Shown here piece by piece: positions 30,101 to 37,956 of a DNA stretch of 64,000 nucleotides. Within the stretch, counting starts at the first letter, position 1, and every line of letters begins with the position of its first letter. This DNA is from Flavobacterium sp. (GTDB taxonomy: Bacteria > Bacteroidota > Bacteroidia > Flavobacteriales > Flavobacteriaceae), in contig NZ_JBCNKR010000006.1 in assembly GCF_039595935.1 (NCBI RefSeq), positions 310,001-374,000 on the forward strand, given 5' to 3'. The notes beneath the pieces were generated by a model. The model saw only the letters and a list, made by a program, of their open reading frames with translations. It did no database searches and was not told the origin of the DNA. The position numbers were made by a program, and so were the translations under genes.

Positions 30101-33100
30101 CTGTAAACTTACGTCCAACTGTTTCTTTCAACGCATCGCCGGGAGCAGCAACTTGTTCTAACACTGATGTAACTTATACAACACAATCAGGAATGAGCAA
30201 TTACATCTGGACTGTTCCGGGAACTGCAGGAACTGATTATACTATTACAACTGGCGGAATTGGAACTGGAAGCAATACTGTAACCCTAAGATGGTTAACT
30301 GCCGGAAGTAAAACAGTTACAATTAATTATACGGATACAAATAGCTGTACAGCAACTACTGCAACTTCAACAGCGACAACGGTTAATTTACGACCAACTG
30401 CTACTTTCACAGCTTCACCTGGGGCAGCAACTTGCTCTAATACTGATGTTGTTTACACTACACAGCCAAGTCAAACAAATTATACCTGGGCTGTTCCGGG
30501 AACTGCTGGTACTGATTATACTATCACATCTGGCGGAATTGGAACAGGAAGCAATACGGTTACGCTAAGATGGTTAACAGCAGGAAGCAAAACTGTTACT
30601 GTAAATTATTCTAATGCAAGTGGATGTAATGCAACAACTGCAGCTTCATCTACAACTACAGTAAATTTACGTCCAACTATTACTTTTACATCTTCACCGG
30701 GTGCATCAACTTGTTCTAATACTGATGTAACTTATACAACTCAGACAGGACAAACAAATTACACTTGGATTGTCCCAGGTACCGCTGGTACTGATTATAC
30801 TATTACATCTGGTGGAATTGGAACTGGAAGCAATACTGTTACTTTAAGATGGTTGACATCCGGAAATAAAACCGTTACTATTAATTATACTGATGGAAAT
30901 AGCTGTACTGCAACTACTACTGCTTCATCGGCTACAACAGTTAATTTGCGACCAACTGTAACTTTTACAGCCTCTCCGGGAGCATCAACTTGTGCTAGCA
31001 GCGATGTGACTTATACAACACAATCAGCAATGAGTAATTATATCTGGACTATTCCAGGTACTGCCGGAACAGATTATACTATCACATCTGGTGGAATTGG
31101 AACAGGAAGCAATACAGTTACTCTAAGATGGCTAACAGCTGGAAGTAAAACGGTTACTGTTAATTATACAAATGCGAGCAGCTGTACCGCTACTACTGCA
31201 GCTTCATCTACAACTACTGTAAACGCTCTCCCAGCTATTACAACACATCCGCAAACAGTTACGGTGTGCGAAGGCAAATCACATACATTCACTGTTGTTA
31301 CATCTGCAGGAAGCCCAACTTACCAATGGCAGTATTCTCCGGATAATGCAGCCTGGACTAATACAAATGGAGCTCCTGGTGCAACGGGACATACAACTGC
31401 TTCGTTAAGTGTTTCTAACATTGCATTATCATATTCAGGATATTATGTTCGTTGTATTGTTACGGTAGGAACTTGTTCAAGCAACTCAAATTCAGCTCTT
31501 TTAACAGTAAATCCAACTCCGGTAGCACCTACTGCTTCTGTTACAACTCAGCCAACTTGTGCTGCACCTACAGGAACAATTACGGTTTCAAGTCCAGCTC
31601 CAGCAGCGGGAATTACTTATAGTGTTGACGGAACAACTTTCACCAATACAACTGGTGTATTTACAGGATTAGCAGCTGGACCATATAATGTTACAACTAA
31701 AAACAGTTCAGGATGCGAATCTCCAATTACTGTTGTAACTATAAATGCTTATGCAGGAAAAACATGGAATGGTAGTGTAAGTACAAGCTGGAATACAGCA
31801 GGAAACTGGACACCAAGCGGTGTACCAACTTCTGCAGACTGTGTTACAATTCCAGATTTAACAGCTATAACAAATAAACCTCAAATAACAGGAACGAATA
31901 CTGTTGCTCAAGGTTATACTCTTAATCTAAACAACAACAGTTTACTTACTGTACAAAGTACAAACACGTTAACAATTACTAGCTCTGTAACTGTTAATAC
32001 CGGAAGTACTTTAACTTTTGAAAATAATGCGAGTTTAGTGCAGACTACAAATGCTGTTAACAGCGGAAACATTGTTTATAAAAGAGATACACAGCCAGTG
32101 CGTCGTTATGATTTTACATATTGGTCAGCGCCGGTAAAAGCGACTCCTAAATTTACACTTTATGATTTATCATCAACTACACTGGCCGATAAATATTACT
32201 GGTATAATGCGACTTCATCTGCGTGGGTAATTGATTATAATGGAACTTTAGAAATGATGCCTGGACAAGGATATATCGTAAGAGCTCCACAGGGATTTGA
32301 TATCGTATCATCAGCGGTTTACTCTGCAACTTTTACAGGAGTTCCAAACAATGGAGATATTCCTTTTACTCCGATAGCTACAAAATGGAATTTAATCGGA
32401 AATCCATATCCATCTGCAATTGATGCCGATTTATTAATTAGCAATACCGGAACTGGAGCTTTGTATTTCTGGACACACAATTCACCTCCAAACGGAAGTG
32501 TGGCCGGAGATGCTAAATACAACTATACTACGAATGACTATGCTGTTTATACTTTAACTGGAAGTACAGGAACTGCCAGTGGTGCGGCCACGATGTTAGG
32601 AAAAATTGCAGCGGGTCAGGCTTTCTTCTTTAAAGCAAGTACAGGAAGTAATATTGTTTTCACAAACAGTATGAGGGTAGCTGGAAACAACAGCCAGTTC
32701 TTTAAAACTACTGAAACTAATATCGAGAAAAACCGTTTATGGCTGAATTTCTCAAATGCAGAAGGTGCTTTCAAACAAGCTTTGATTGGTTATATCGACG
32801 GAGCGACAAACAGCTTTGATCAAAACTATGACGCAGCCACTCTTAACGGAAATACTTATGTAGATTTTTACAGTATCAATGATGCTAAAAAACTAACTGT
32901 TCAGGGTCGTGCTATTCCTTTTGAAGAAGAAGATGTAATTCCTTTAGGTTACAAAACAACTGTAGCAGGAGAATTTACAATTGCAATCGATCATACTGAT
33001 GGATTGTTTGACGGGCAAAAAGTATATTTAGAAGATAAATTAAACAGTACAGTTTATGACTTAAAAGCTGGAGATTATAAATTTACAACCGAAATTGGAA

Positions 33101-33402
33101 CTTTTACAGATCGTTTTAATCTTCGTTATACTAACAAAACATTAGGTACAGGAGATTTTGAAAATGTAAAAGACGGTCTTTTAATTTCTGTAAAAGATAA
33201 AGTCATAAACGTGCTTTCATCAAAAGAAAACATTAAAGAGGTTTCTATTTTTGATATTAACGGAAGACTTTTATACAACAAAAAGAAAGTTGGAGGTTTA
33301 GAATTATCAATCTCAAATCTTCAGGCTGCTGAACAGGTTTTATTAGTAAAAGTTACTCTTGAAAACAAAGCCGAAGTAACACGAAAAATTATATTCAAAT
33401 AA
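27175..33402 (+). CDS. Giant T9SS-exported protein: GEVED, lectin-like and six PKD-like repeats, shared C-terminal module
   Basis: Predicted surface or secreted protein of 2075 residues, the largest of the island. The long signal region ends GMFFFMNFGLAQ (residue 46). Then: a WNTSGNW-type beta module (46-250); a GEVED domain (about 255-403) with DWNNDGDFDDSGEYY; an L-type-lectin-like domain (460-662) with VNFDYQASGGTGADGFSLSY; an Ig-like domain; six PKD-like units of 92-93 residues (794-1350) with ITSGGIGTGSNTVTLRWLT; another Ig-like domain; a TQPTCAAPTG domain; and the shared module from about 1528, opening WNTAGNWTPSGVP, a second copy of the N-terminal motif. The tail lacks YPNP. Carbohydrate binding is suggested by the lectin-like domain only. 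Confidence 0.9.
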   Translation: MIRKLLLNARSLFLFSPNFPKEKSFTFSLRLFCLGMFFFMNFGLAQTKTWTGSSNSNWNTSGNWSPSGVPDNTYDVVIPSGTSNSPVINANATAKSLNISGILTIGNSNADRTITVSGNVTINTGGQFITAGDGGNILNVSGNITNSGTFNMNIGTATATTVLNGANQSFNTTNFYALTLSGSGTKTFTSTGATTIANTLTINSGIVANLGTQTHTANTLFLGSTQSLPGSWGSSSSAATNKSDTYFAATTGQINVSSSTCANFSTVLQITNVSLNTLSKTSSGTTGYEDFTADTPTTITQGKGYSLTVKGNTGGDQNVYYSAFFDWNNDGDFDDSGEYYQIGTIRNSTGTTGVASVYITVPSVTTGNIKMRIIGRLTGYNNTPCAISGSSGQMEDYKVTVQSGCTGTAGAPVSTVSTVCPNVPFTISLPSSTLSDGATYVWQTSPDNATWSNATPAPITFFGTEAFNSLPANTNVYGSASVTGNQLLLTPATNSLNGAFVIQNIPGTNMDAFTVNFDYQASGGTGADGFSLSYADDITSDAAGGEGGQGSGIIVQFDTYDNEGVATGSRIRVLYAGNVLFNSAIDVPALRPTTGNTPVVLTVDSKGKLTLRVNGSIVVSDLALPAAYLSTNKSAWKFKFAARTGGSNDNHIIDNLLIRYQDIANSNSTFSTTQTAKTYYRVQVTCGTTITTTSVLVDMSTAVITTQPTAPTPVCTGSGTRTISVVATGSGQTYSWRLGGTVVTNGGVISGQGTNTLTLTNPTAANAGSYTVVIGDACSTSVTSNAVTLTVNALPTPTFAVSPGANICSNTDVTYTTQASQTNYIWTVPGTAGTDYTITSGGIGTGSNTVTLRWLTAGSKTVSINYTNSNGCTATTATSSTTTVNLRPTVTFTVSPGANTCSNTDVTYTTQTGQSSYTWTVPGTAGTDYTITAGGIGTGSNTVTLRWLTAGSKTVSVNYTNASSCNATTATTSITTVNLRPTVSFNASPGAATCSNTDVTYTTQSGMSNYIWTVPGTAGTDYTITTGGIGTGSNTVTLRWLTAGSKTVTINYTDTNSCTATTATSTATTVNLRPTATFTASPGAATCSNTDVVYTTQPSQTNYTWAVPGTAGTDYTITSGGIGTGSNTVTLRWLTAGSKTVTVNYSNASGCNATTAASSTTTVNLRPTITFTSSPGASTCSNTDVTYTTQTGQTNYTWIVPGTAGTDYTITSGGIGTGSNTVTLRWLTSGNKTVTINYTDGNSCTATTTASSATTVNLRPTVTFTASPGASTCASSDVTYTTQSAMSNYIWTIPGTAGTDYTITSGGIGTGSNTVTLRWLTAGSKTVTVNYTNASSCTATTAASSTTTVNALPAITTHPQTVTVCEGKSHTFTVVTSAGSPTYQWQYSPDNAAWTNTNGAPGATGHTTASLSVSNIALSYSGYYVRCIVTVGTCSSNSNSALLTVNPTPVAPTASVTTQPTCAAPTGTITVSSPAPAAGITYSVDGTTFTNTTGVFTGLAAGPYNVTTKNSSGCESPITVVTINAYAGKTWNGSVSTSWNTAGNWTPSGVPTSADCVTIPDLTAITNKPQITGTNTVAQGYTLNLNNNSLLTVQSTNTLTITSSVTVNTGSTLTFENNASLVQTTNAVNSGNIVYKRDTQPVRRYDFTYWSAPVKATPKFTLYDLSSTTLADKYYWYNATSSAWVIDYNGTLEMMPGQGYIVRAPQGFDIVSSAVYSATFTGVPNNGDIPFTPIATKWNLIGNPYPSAIDADLLISNTGTGALYFWTHNSPPNGSVAGDAKYNYTTNDYAVYTLTGSTGTASGAATMLGKIAAGQAFFFKASTGSNIVFTNSMRVAGNNSQFFKTTETNIEKNRLWLNFSNAEGAFKQALIGYIDGATNSFDQNYDAATLNGNTYVDFYSINDAKKLTVQGRAIPFEEEDVIPLGYKTTVAGEFTIAIDHTDGLFDGQKVYLEDKLNSTVYDLKAGDYKFTTEIGTFTDRFNLRYTNKTLGTGDFENVKDGLLISVKDKVINVLSSKENIKEVSIFDINGRLLYNKKKVGGLELSISNLQAAEQVLLVKVTLENKAEVTRKIIFK
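29554..31224 (+). repeat. Six tandem 276-279-bp PKD-like repeats
   Basis: Units start at 29554, 29830, 30109, 30388, 30667 and 30946, all in frame. Each has a SNTDVTYTTQ start (the last SSDVTYTTQ), an FxVPGTAGTDYTIT-like centre and RWLTAGSKTV. A single related unit occurs in the 8492-13741 protein. Confidence 0.92.
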
Positions 33403-33420
33403 AAATATATTTCTCTAAAC

Positions 33421-33456
33421 AAAAAATCCTTTTGTCTTTCAGCAAAAGGATTTTTT
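33421..33456. terminator. Bidirectional terminator
   Basis: Perfect 14-bp inverted repeat (33421-33434 with 33443-33456) with an A-run and T-run, between the convergent giant gene and the ketosynthase gene. Confidence 0.88.
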
Positions 33457-33475
33457 GTTTTATATAGAAAGTAAA

Positions 33476-34645
33476 TTATGCTTTTTTCACCAAAATACTC
33501 ACGGCATTTCCGCCAAAACCTACTGCATTTACCAAAACTGTATTGATTGGTTTATTTTCATTTTTTATTGTCGAAAAAGGGGTTTCAATAAAAGTATTGT
33601 GCTGCATCATTAAAAGCGCCAATTCTAAACTCAACATTCCGGATGTTCCAAAAGTATGCCCAACTTTCCATTTGTTCGTTGTCAATAACGGAAGCTTCGA
33701 TCCAAAAACTTTTTCAATGGCACGCAATTCTGTCAAATCTCCTTTAATTGTTCCGGGTGCGTGCATTACAATGGCATCGACACTCTCTAAATCAATATCT
33801 TTCATCGCCATTTTCATAGACTTTTGAAAACAGTCTGCTTCTGCAGAAATTGAAATATTATGTTCTAAAATTTCAGTAGCATAACCTACGCCAATCACAT
33901 AAGCAATTGCATTGTCTTTTTCTCCAGCTTCTAAACAACAAACTGCGGCGCCTTCACCCAAAACCATTGTATTTTGTGTTTTTTCAAAATCTAAGGCTAA
34001 ATTGGGCCATGAATGAGTATCCTGATCTATTCTCGAATAAATTTTCAAAGCTCTCATTTGTCCAATCGTAAAATCGGTTAAGGGAGCTTCACTTCCACCA
34101 GCCAGAAATTTATTGACCATTCCTGATTTTAACCAGGCTACTCCATTCAACAAGGCGTGTAAAGCGGTCGAACAGGTAATCGAATGTGAAATTTCAGGGC
34201 CTTCACTTTGTAAATCATGCGCCACCCAGGAAGAAATATTTCCTAAAGTTGTTGTTGGTGAAGCCAAAGTCTGCGCTTTTCCTGTTTCAAGATATTCCTT
34301 GTAGTGTTTTTCGAATAAATCTGTAGCGCCTCTTGAAGATCCAATATTGATTCCGAAAACATCATCTGAATTCCAGCCTGCCTTCTGAACTGCTTTTCGT
34401 GAGGCTGCAAAAGCAAATAAAACCGAATCGTCTAAAAATTTATATTTACTGTCAGATTCCCGAATTTCATTTATAATCTGCTTTGACTCTGTATCCAGAA
34501 CAGCAACAGAAGTTTCTTGTCCGTCAAGAAATTGTTTCGAAAAACAATGTCTTTTATTGAGATAGTTTTCCCAGATTTCGGCACTATTATTTCCTAAAGG
34601 AGAAATAGAAGAGAAAGCAGTTATGGCAATTTTTGGTGTTTTCAC
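33476..34645 (-). CDS. Beta-ketoacyl-ACP synthase (FabF/FabB-like) in the biotin cluster
   Basis: Condensing enzyme that extends an acyl chain by two carbons from malonyl-ACP. The catalytic set of a KAS I/II enzyme is intact: C158 in SITCSTALHAL, H295 in MHAPGTIKGD, K325 and H330 in TNKWKVGHTFGTSG; the C-terminal VNAVGFGGNAVS glycine loop is present. At 389 residues it is slightly shorter than FabF (about 410). It lies downstream of bioA in the same direction, 104 bases away, with bioD before that. No bioC or bioH is visible in the window, so a role in making the pimeloyl chain for biotin is a reasonable inference, not a demonstrated one. General fatty-acid synthesis or another secondary pathway are alternatives. 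Confidence 0.85.
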   Translation of the reverse strand: MKTPKIAITAFSSISPLGNNSAEIWENYLNKRHCFSKQFLDGQETSVAVLDTESKQIINEIRESDSKYKFLDDSVLFAFAASRKAVQKAGWNSDDVFGINIGSSRGATDLFEKHYKEYLETGKAQTLASPTTTLGNISSWVAHDLQSEGPEISHSITCSTALHALLNGVAWLKSGMVNKFLAGGSEAPLTDFTIGQMRALKIYSRIDQDTHSWPNLALDFEKTQNTMVLGEGAAVCCLEAGEKDNAIAYVIGVGYATEILEHNISISAEADCFQKSMKMAMKDIDLESVDAIVMHAPGTIKGDLTELRAIEKVFGSKLPLLTTNKWKVGHTFGTSGMLSLELALLMMQHNTFIETPFSTIKNENKPINTVLVNAVGFGGNAVSILVKKA

Positions 34646-34684
34646 AAATAGTTAATTTCCAGCAAAGGTCTGTAAAAAAAATGG

Positions 34685-34722
34685 CACACAGATAACACGG
34701 ATAAAACAGATTTACACAGAAT
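34685..34722. repeat. Short A-rich interspersed repeat between bioA and the ketosynthase gene
   Basis: Imperfect short units (CACACAGATAACACGG, then AAACAGATTTACACAGA) of the CACGGAT/ACAGATT type, which from memory recur in intergenic DNA of this genus. It occupies part of the 104-base gap. Confidence 0.4.
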
Positions 34723-34749
34723 CATTATTCTTTGTTTGATTAGTTAAAA

Positions 34750-36021
34750 TTATACCATTTCTATAGCCTCTTCAATTGTTGTGTATACTTTTTGAAGCTG
34801 TTCATCGGTCATAATATAAGGAGGTAAAATGTAAACGATATTACCTACCGGACGCAAAACCACTCCTTTTTCAATAAAAAAATTGTAGAGTTTTGTGCGC
34901 ATAGATCCATAATAACTTTCTTCTGAAACGGATTTAATTTCAACAGCAAAAATAACTCCCAAAGTTCTGGCAGTATTTACTTTCGGATGGTTTTCGATTT
35001 TCTGCTGAAACTTTAAATGGCTTTTATTTATTCTTTTAATATTTTGCTGCATTTCCTCTGTCTGCAATAAATCGATACTTGCTAAAGCTGCGGCACAACC
35101 CGTTGGATTTGCGGTAAAAGTATGTCCATGAAACAACGCTTTATTGATATCGTCATCATAAAAAGCATCAAAAATATTTTGTGTAAAAGTTGTAATCGCC
35201 ATAGGTATTGTCCCTCCCGTTAAGGCTTTTGAAAGACAAATCATATCCGGCTCTTCCGATACATAATCCATTGCAAAGGTTTTTCCGGTTTTTCCAAAAC
35301 CCGTCATTACTTCATCGGCGATGGTAAGAACATTATATTTTTTACAAATCTGTATCAATTTAGCCAAAGCTTCCGGCTCATACATTACCATTCCGGCCGC
35401 TCCTTGTACTAAAGGTTCAAAAATAAAGCCGGCACAATTATTATTTTTTATGGCATTTTCTAAAGCTTCAAAACTTTCCTGTTCACGTCCTTTCACCGGA
35501 ACCGGAATTCGAACTACATCTATAAACATTCCCTGAAAAGCCTGCGTGTAAAAAGAGATTCCGCTTGCTGCCATTGCCGCAAAAGTATCTCCGTGAAAAG
35601 CATTTTCAAAAGCAATAATTGTAGTGCGTTTTTCATTTTTATTGAAAAAATACTGAAGTGCCACTTTTATAGCTACTTCAACAGCTGTTGAACCATTATC
35701 TGAAAAGAAAATTTTCTGTTGGTTTTTCGGCAGAATTTCCATTAATCTTTCGGCAACTTTTACCGCTGGTTCGTGTGTAAAACCTCCAAACAAAACATGT
35801 TCAAGAGTTGTAAGCTGTTTATAAATAGCATTGGCAATAAATTTATTACTGTGCCCAAACGGGTTTACCCACCACGAAGCAATTGCATCAATATATTCTT
35901 TGTTGTTTTCATCCCAAAGTAATGCACCTTCTGCACGAGTTATTGCAATTGGCGTTTGTGATGTTTTATGCTGTGTATACGGATGCCAAAGATATTGGCT
36001 GTCTTTTTCTGTTAAGCTCAT
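34750..36021 (-). CDS. bioA: Adenosylmethionine--8-amino-7-oxononanoate aminotransferase
   Basis: Converts 8-amino-7-oxononanoate (KAPA) to 7,8-diaminopelargonate with SAM as amino donor and PLP as cofactor. The 423-residue length is typical. It shows HPYTQHKT at the N-terminus, AFHGDTFAAM, the aspartate of ADEVMTGFGKTG that binds the PLP nitrogen, and the PLP lysine K265 in LSKALTGGTIPM. It follows bioD by 27 bases, and the ketosynthase gene follows it. The bioD-bioA pair is probably one transcript, possibly including the ketosynthase. Confidence 0.97.
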   Translation of the reverse strand: MSLTEKDSQYLWHPYTQHKTSQTPIAITRAEGALLWDENNKEYIDAIASWWVNPFGHSNKFIANAIYKQLTTLEHVLFGGFTHEPAVKVAERLMEILPKNQQKIFFSDNGSTAVEVAIKVALQYFFNKNEKRTTIIAFENAFHGDTFAAMAASGISFYTQAFQGMFIDVVRIPVPVKGREQESFEALENAIKNNNCAGFIFEPLVQGAAGMVMYEPEALAKLIQICKKYNVLTIADEVMTGFGKTGKTFAMDYVSEEPDMICLSKALTGGTIPMAITTFTQNIFDAFYDDDINKALFHGHTFTANPTGCAAALASIDLLQTEEMQQNIKRINKSHLKFQQKIENHPKVNTARTLGVIFAVEIKSVSEESYYGSMRTKLYNFFIEKGVVLRPVGNIVYILPPYIMTDEQLQKVYTTIEEAIEMV

Positions 36022-36033
36022 TTGATTTTAGAT

Positions 36034-36061
36034 TGTAGAGTTTAGAGTTTAGAGTTTAGAT
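36034..36061. repeat. Heptamer tandem repeat across the bioD stop codon
   Basis: About four copies of TTTAGAG (first copy TGTAGAG) in the bioD-bioA junction. The stop codon and the last residues of BioD are made from this repeat. Confidence 0.7.
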
Positions 36062-36681
36062 TTTTCCAAAGCCAGTAAATTATCTCTGAACAAATCGGCG
36101 TATTCTTTAATTACGTTTTGGTCAAAGTATGGTTCTTCGTCGATTCTTCCTATGCAGTTGATTTTGGTTTTATTTAAAATTAAACTTTCTGTTGATTTGT
36201 TTTCGCTTCCGCTGAAGATAATTCCGGCAACTTTAAAACCTCGATTCTGAATGGCTTCGATCGTTAATAAAGTATGATTGATACTTCCTAAATAATGTCT
36301 TGAAACAACAACAATTTTATAATCTGGTTTTATTAAATCTATAATTGTTTCTTCATCATTCAATGGAACAAAAATTCCGCCCGCACCTTCTATAACTAAA
36401 TGGTTTTCTGTTTTAGGTTCCTGAATTTGATTTAATTCGATTTTTATTCCATCAATTGCTGCTGCTAAATGCGGACTTGCGGGTGTATTGAGTTTATAAC
36501 TGTTTTCGAAAAAAAGAGTTTTTTCATTGGAGATTCTGGCTTTTACTTTATCAGTATCTGAATTATCTAAATCACCGGCCTGAACTGGTTTCCAATAATC
36601 AGCTTCTAAAGCTTCTACAATAACAGAAGAGGCGATTGTTTTGCCAACATCTGTCGAAATTCCTGTTACGAATATTTTCAT
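36049..36681 (-). CDS. bioD: Dethiobiotin synthetase
   Basis: ATP-dependent carboxylation and ring closure of 7,8-diaminopelargonate to dethiobiotin, in the cytoplasm. The 210-residue length is normal. The P-loop GISTDVGKT (7-15) with K14, WKPVQAG with the substrate-binding lysine, and VIEGAGGIFVPL are all present. It is the first gene of the bioD-bioA-ketosynthase set. The C-terminal SKL and stop codon lie in a heptamer repeat, so the last residues are unlikely to be functionally constrained. Confidence 0.96.
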   Translation of the reverse strand: MKIFVTGISTDVGKTIASSVIVEALEADYWKPVQAGDLDNSDTDKVKARISNEKTLFFENSYKLNTPASPHLAAAIDGIKIELNQIQEPKTENHLVIEGAGGIFVPLNDEETIIDLIKPDYKIVVVSRHYLGSINHTLLTIEAIQNRGFKVAGIIFSGSENKSTESLILNKTKINCIGRIDEEPYFDQNVIKEYADLFRDNLLALEKSKL

Positions 36682-36689
36682 GAATGTGT

Positions 36690-36790
36690 TGTTTCGCAGA
36701 GATAAACAAAGAACCGCTAAGATTCACAAAGTTCCTTTTTACTTTGCGCTGTTTTGCGTTTTTCTTTGTGTATCTCTGTGTAATAATCTC
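36690..36790. repeat. Imperfect TTTGCG/TTTGTG-rich intergenic repeat
   Basis: The bioD leader contains CTTTGCG-like and ACAAAG-like words that can pair imperfectly. A related string lies at 58926-58970. It probably belongs to the dispersed intergenic repeats of this genus. Confidence 0.35.
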
Positions 36791-36802
36791 TTCAAAAATA
36801 CC

Positions 36803-36835
36803 AATAAAAAAACAAACCCATCATAATGATGGGTT
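36803..36835 (-). terminator. Terminator of the TraB / ECF sigma / membrane protein operon
   Basis: Ten-base inverted repeat AACCCATCAT (36815-36824 with 36826-36835) followed on the minus strand by a T-run, directly after the last gene of the operon. Confidence 0.8.
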
Positions 36836-36839
36836 CTGT

Positions 36840-37457
36840 TTATTCTTCTTCTTTTAATTCGTCTATTACTTTTTTTATTTCTTTGGCAAACTTTCCATAA
36901 AATTTATGAACCCACCATTCCAGTGAAATTCCCATGAAAAGAACCGTAAAAACGACCACTAAAAAGAATCCTATTAACTGTCCGTTAGAAAATTCATTAT
37001 CAAAAAATCCGGAGATTTTATAAAATGTATAATAATAAAATCCCAAAAAATACAAAACTAAAAACGGCGTTAGTGCAAAACCAAACGTTTTATACAATTC
37101 CATATTCAGCCTGATATCAAAATAGGTTTCATATAAACTGTCTTTTGTGGTTAAAGTTGTATTGTTAAGCCTTTTATAAAAGAAAGAAAGTTTCATTAAA
37201 TAATAAATACAAACCGCTACAAACAGACTAAAAAGTAAATAATAAAAGAAAATCATTTTTAATGGCATGTCGCCAATTAAAGGAACTATGCCAATTATGA
37301 TTATGGATATAATCTGGTAATAAAATTCCTTTTTTAGATTCTGTTTAATTTTATCCAAAGGTGTATTTGCCGATTGTATTTTTTCCAAATTATTAGGAAC
37401 AATAACATTCTCAGGTTTATCATTATTCCATGCTTTTTGTATTTCGTCAAAATCCAT
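36840..37457 (-). CDS. Membrane protein, putative partner or anti-sigma factor of the ECF sigma
   Basis: Not assigned to a named family. The 205-residue product has a cytoplasmic N-terminus (MDFDEIQKAWNNDKPE), a style common in Bacteroidota membrane proteins encoded after ECF sigma genes, then four hydrophobic segments (about residues 47-65, 68-88, 125-145 and 160-180) and a charged C-terminal tail rich in lysine and glutamate. Its start overlaps the end of the sigma gene by 11 bases, so the two are probably translationally coupled. Anti-sigma function is inferred from this linkage and topology; no ASD or RskA-type domain is recognisable. Confidence 0.7.
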   Translation of the reverse strand: MDFDEIQKAWNNDKPENVIVPNNLEKIQSANTPLDKIKQNLKKEFYYQIISIIIIGIVPLIGDMPLKMIFFYYLLFSLFVAVCIYYLMKLSFFYKRLNNTTLTTKDSLYETYFDIRLNMELYKTFGFALTPFLVLYFLGFYYYTFYKISGFFDNEFSNGQLIGFFLVVVFTVLFMGISLEWWVHKFYGKFAKEIKKVIDELKEEE

Positions 37458-37950
37458 ATCCTTGATTTTTTATAATTTCTTTTAATTTTTCTTTTGCTCT
37501 GTTCAGTTTTACTCTGGCATTTCCTTCAGAAATTCCGAGATTTTCTCCAATTTCCTTGTGTGAAAATCCTTCTAACTGATAAAAAATAATGGCTTTGTCT
37601 ATTTTATCAAGCTTTTGAACGGCTTTATAAAAATGTTCAATCTGACTTTCTTTGATTTGCGAATCACCTTCGTCTTCTTTTATATTTTCTGAAGCAATTT
37701 CATATTTGTCAACTTTTCGTTTTTCTTTCCTTAAGAAAACTATGGCCGTATTTACCGCAACACGGTACATCCAGGTCGAAAACTGACTTTCGTTTCGAAA
37801 AGAATCATACGATTTCCAGAGCTGACAAACAATTTCCTGAAACAAATCCTGTTGATCGTCATGCGTATCCATGTACATTTTAGAAACTTTGTACAAAATT
37901 CCTTTATGACTTTCAATCCGATTCAAAAATTCTTGTTCCCTTTCTTTCAA
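37447..37950 (-). CDS. ECF-type RNA polymerase sigma factor
   Basis: Sigma-70 family regulator of 167 residues, carrying only regions 2 and 4. Region 2 (about 10-80) includes DDQQDLFQEIVCQLWKSY and FSTWMYRVAVNTAIVFLRK; region 4 (about 105-160) includes IIFYQLEGFSHKEIGENLGI and the helix-turn-helix GISEGNARVKLNRAKEKL. The gene sits 6 bases after the TraB-like gene and overlaps the membrane protein gene, so the three form an operon. The regulon is unknown. Confidence 0.92.
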   Translation of the reverse strand: MKEREQEFLNRIESHKGILYKVSKMYMDTHDDQQDLFQEIVCQLWKSYDSFRNESQFSTWMYRVAVNTAIVFLRKEKRKVDKYEIASENIKEDEGDSQIKESQIEHFYKAVQKLDKIDKAIIFYQLEGFSHKEIGENLGISEGNARVKLNRAKEKLKEIIKNQGYGF

Positions 37951-37956
37951 AATCTG

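Larger units (their letters stand above)
8492..33402. other. Island of five modular secreted proteins sharing one C-terminal module
   Basis: Module copies at 8492-10130, 14200-15800, 18211-19797, 21442-23030 (minus) and 31760-33402 (plus), boundaries approximate. Landmarks in order: YKRDTQPVRR.DFTYWS, GYIVRAPQ, GNPYPSAI, LYFWTHN, FTNSMRV.GNNSQFFK, VDFYSINDAKKLTVQGRA, IAIDHTDG, GTFTDRF. The three copies at 18211, 21442 and 31760 are the closest to each other. Confidence 0.85.

Noticed and set aside
29554..31224. CRISPR-like periodicity
   Set aside because: The 279-base period is a protein repeat in one frame; there are no short direct repeats with unique spacers and no cas genes.
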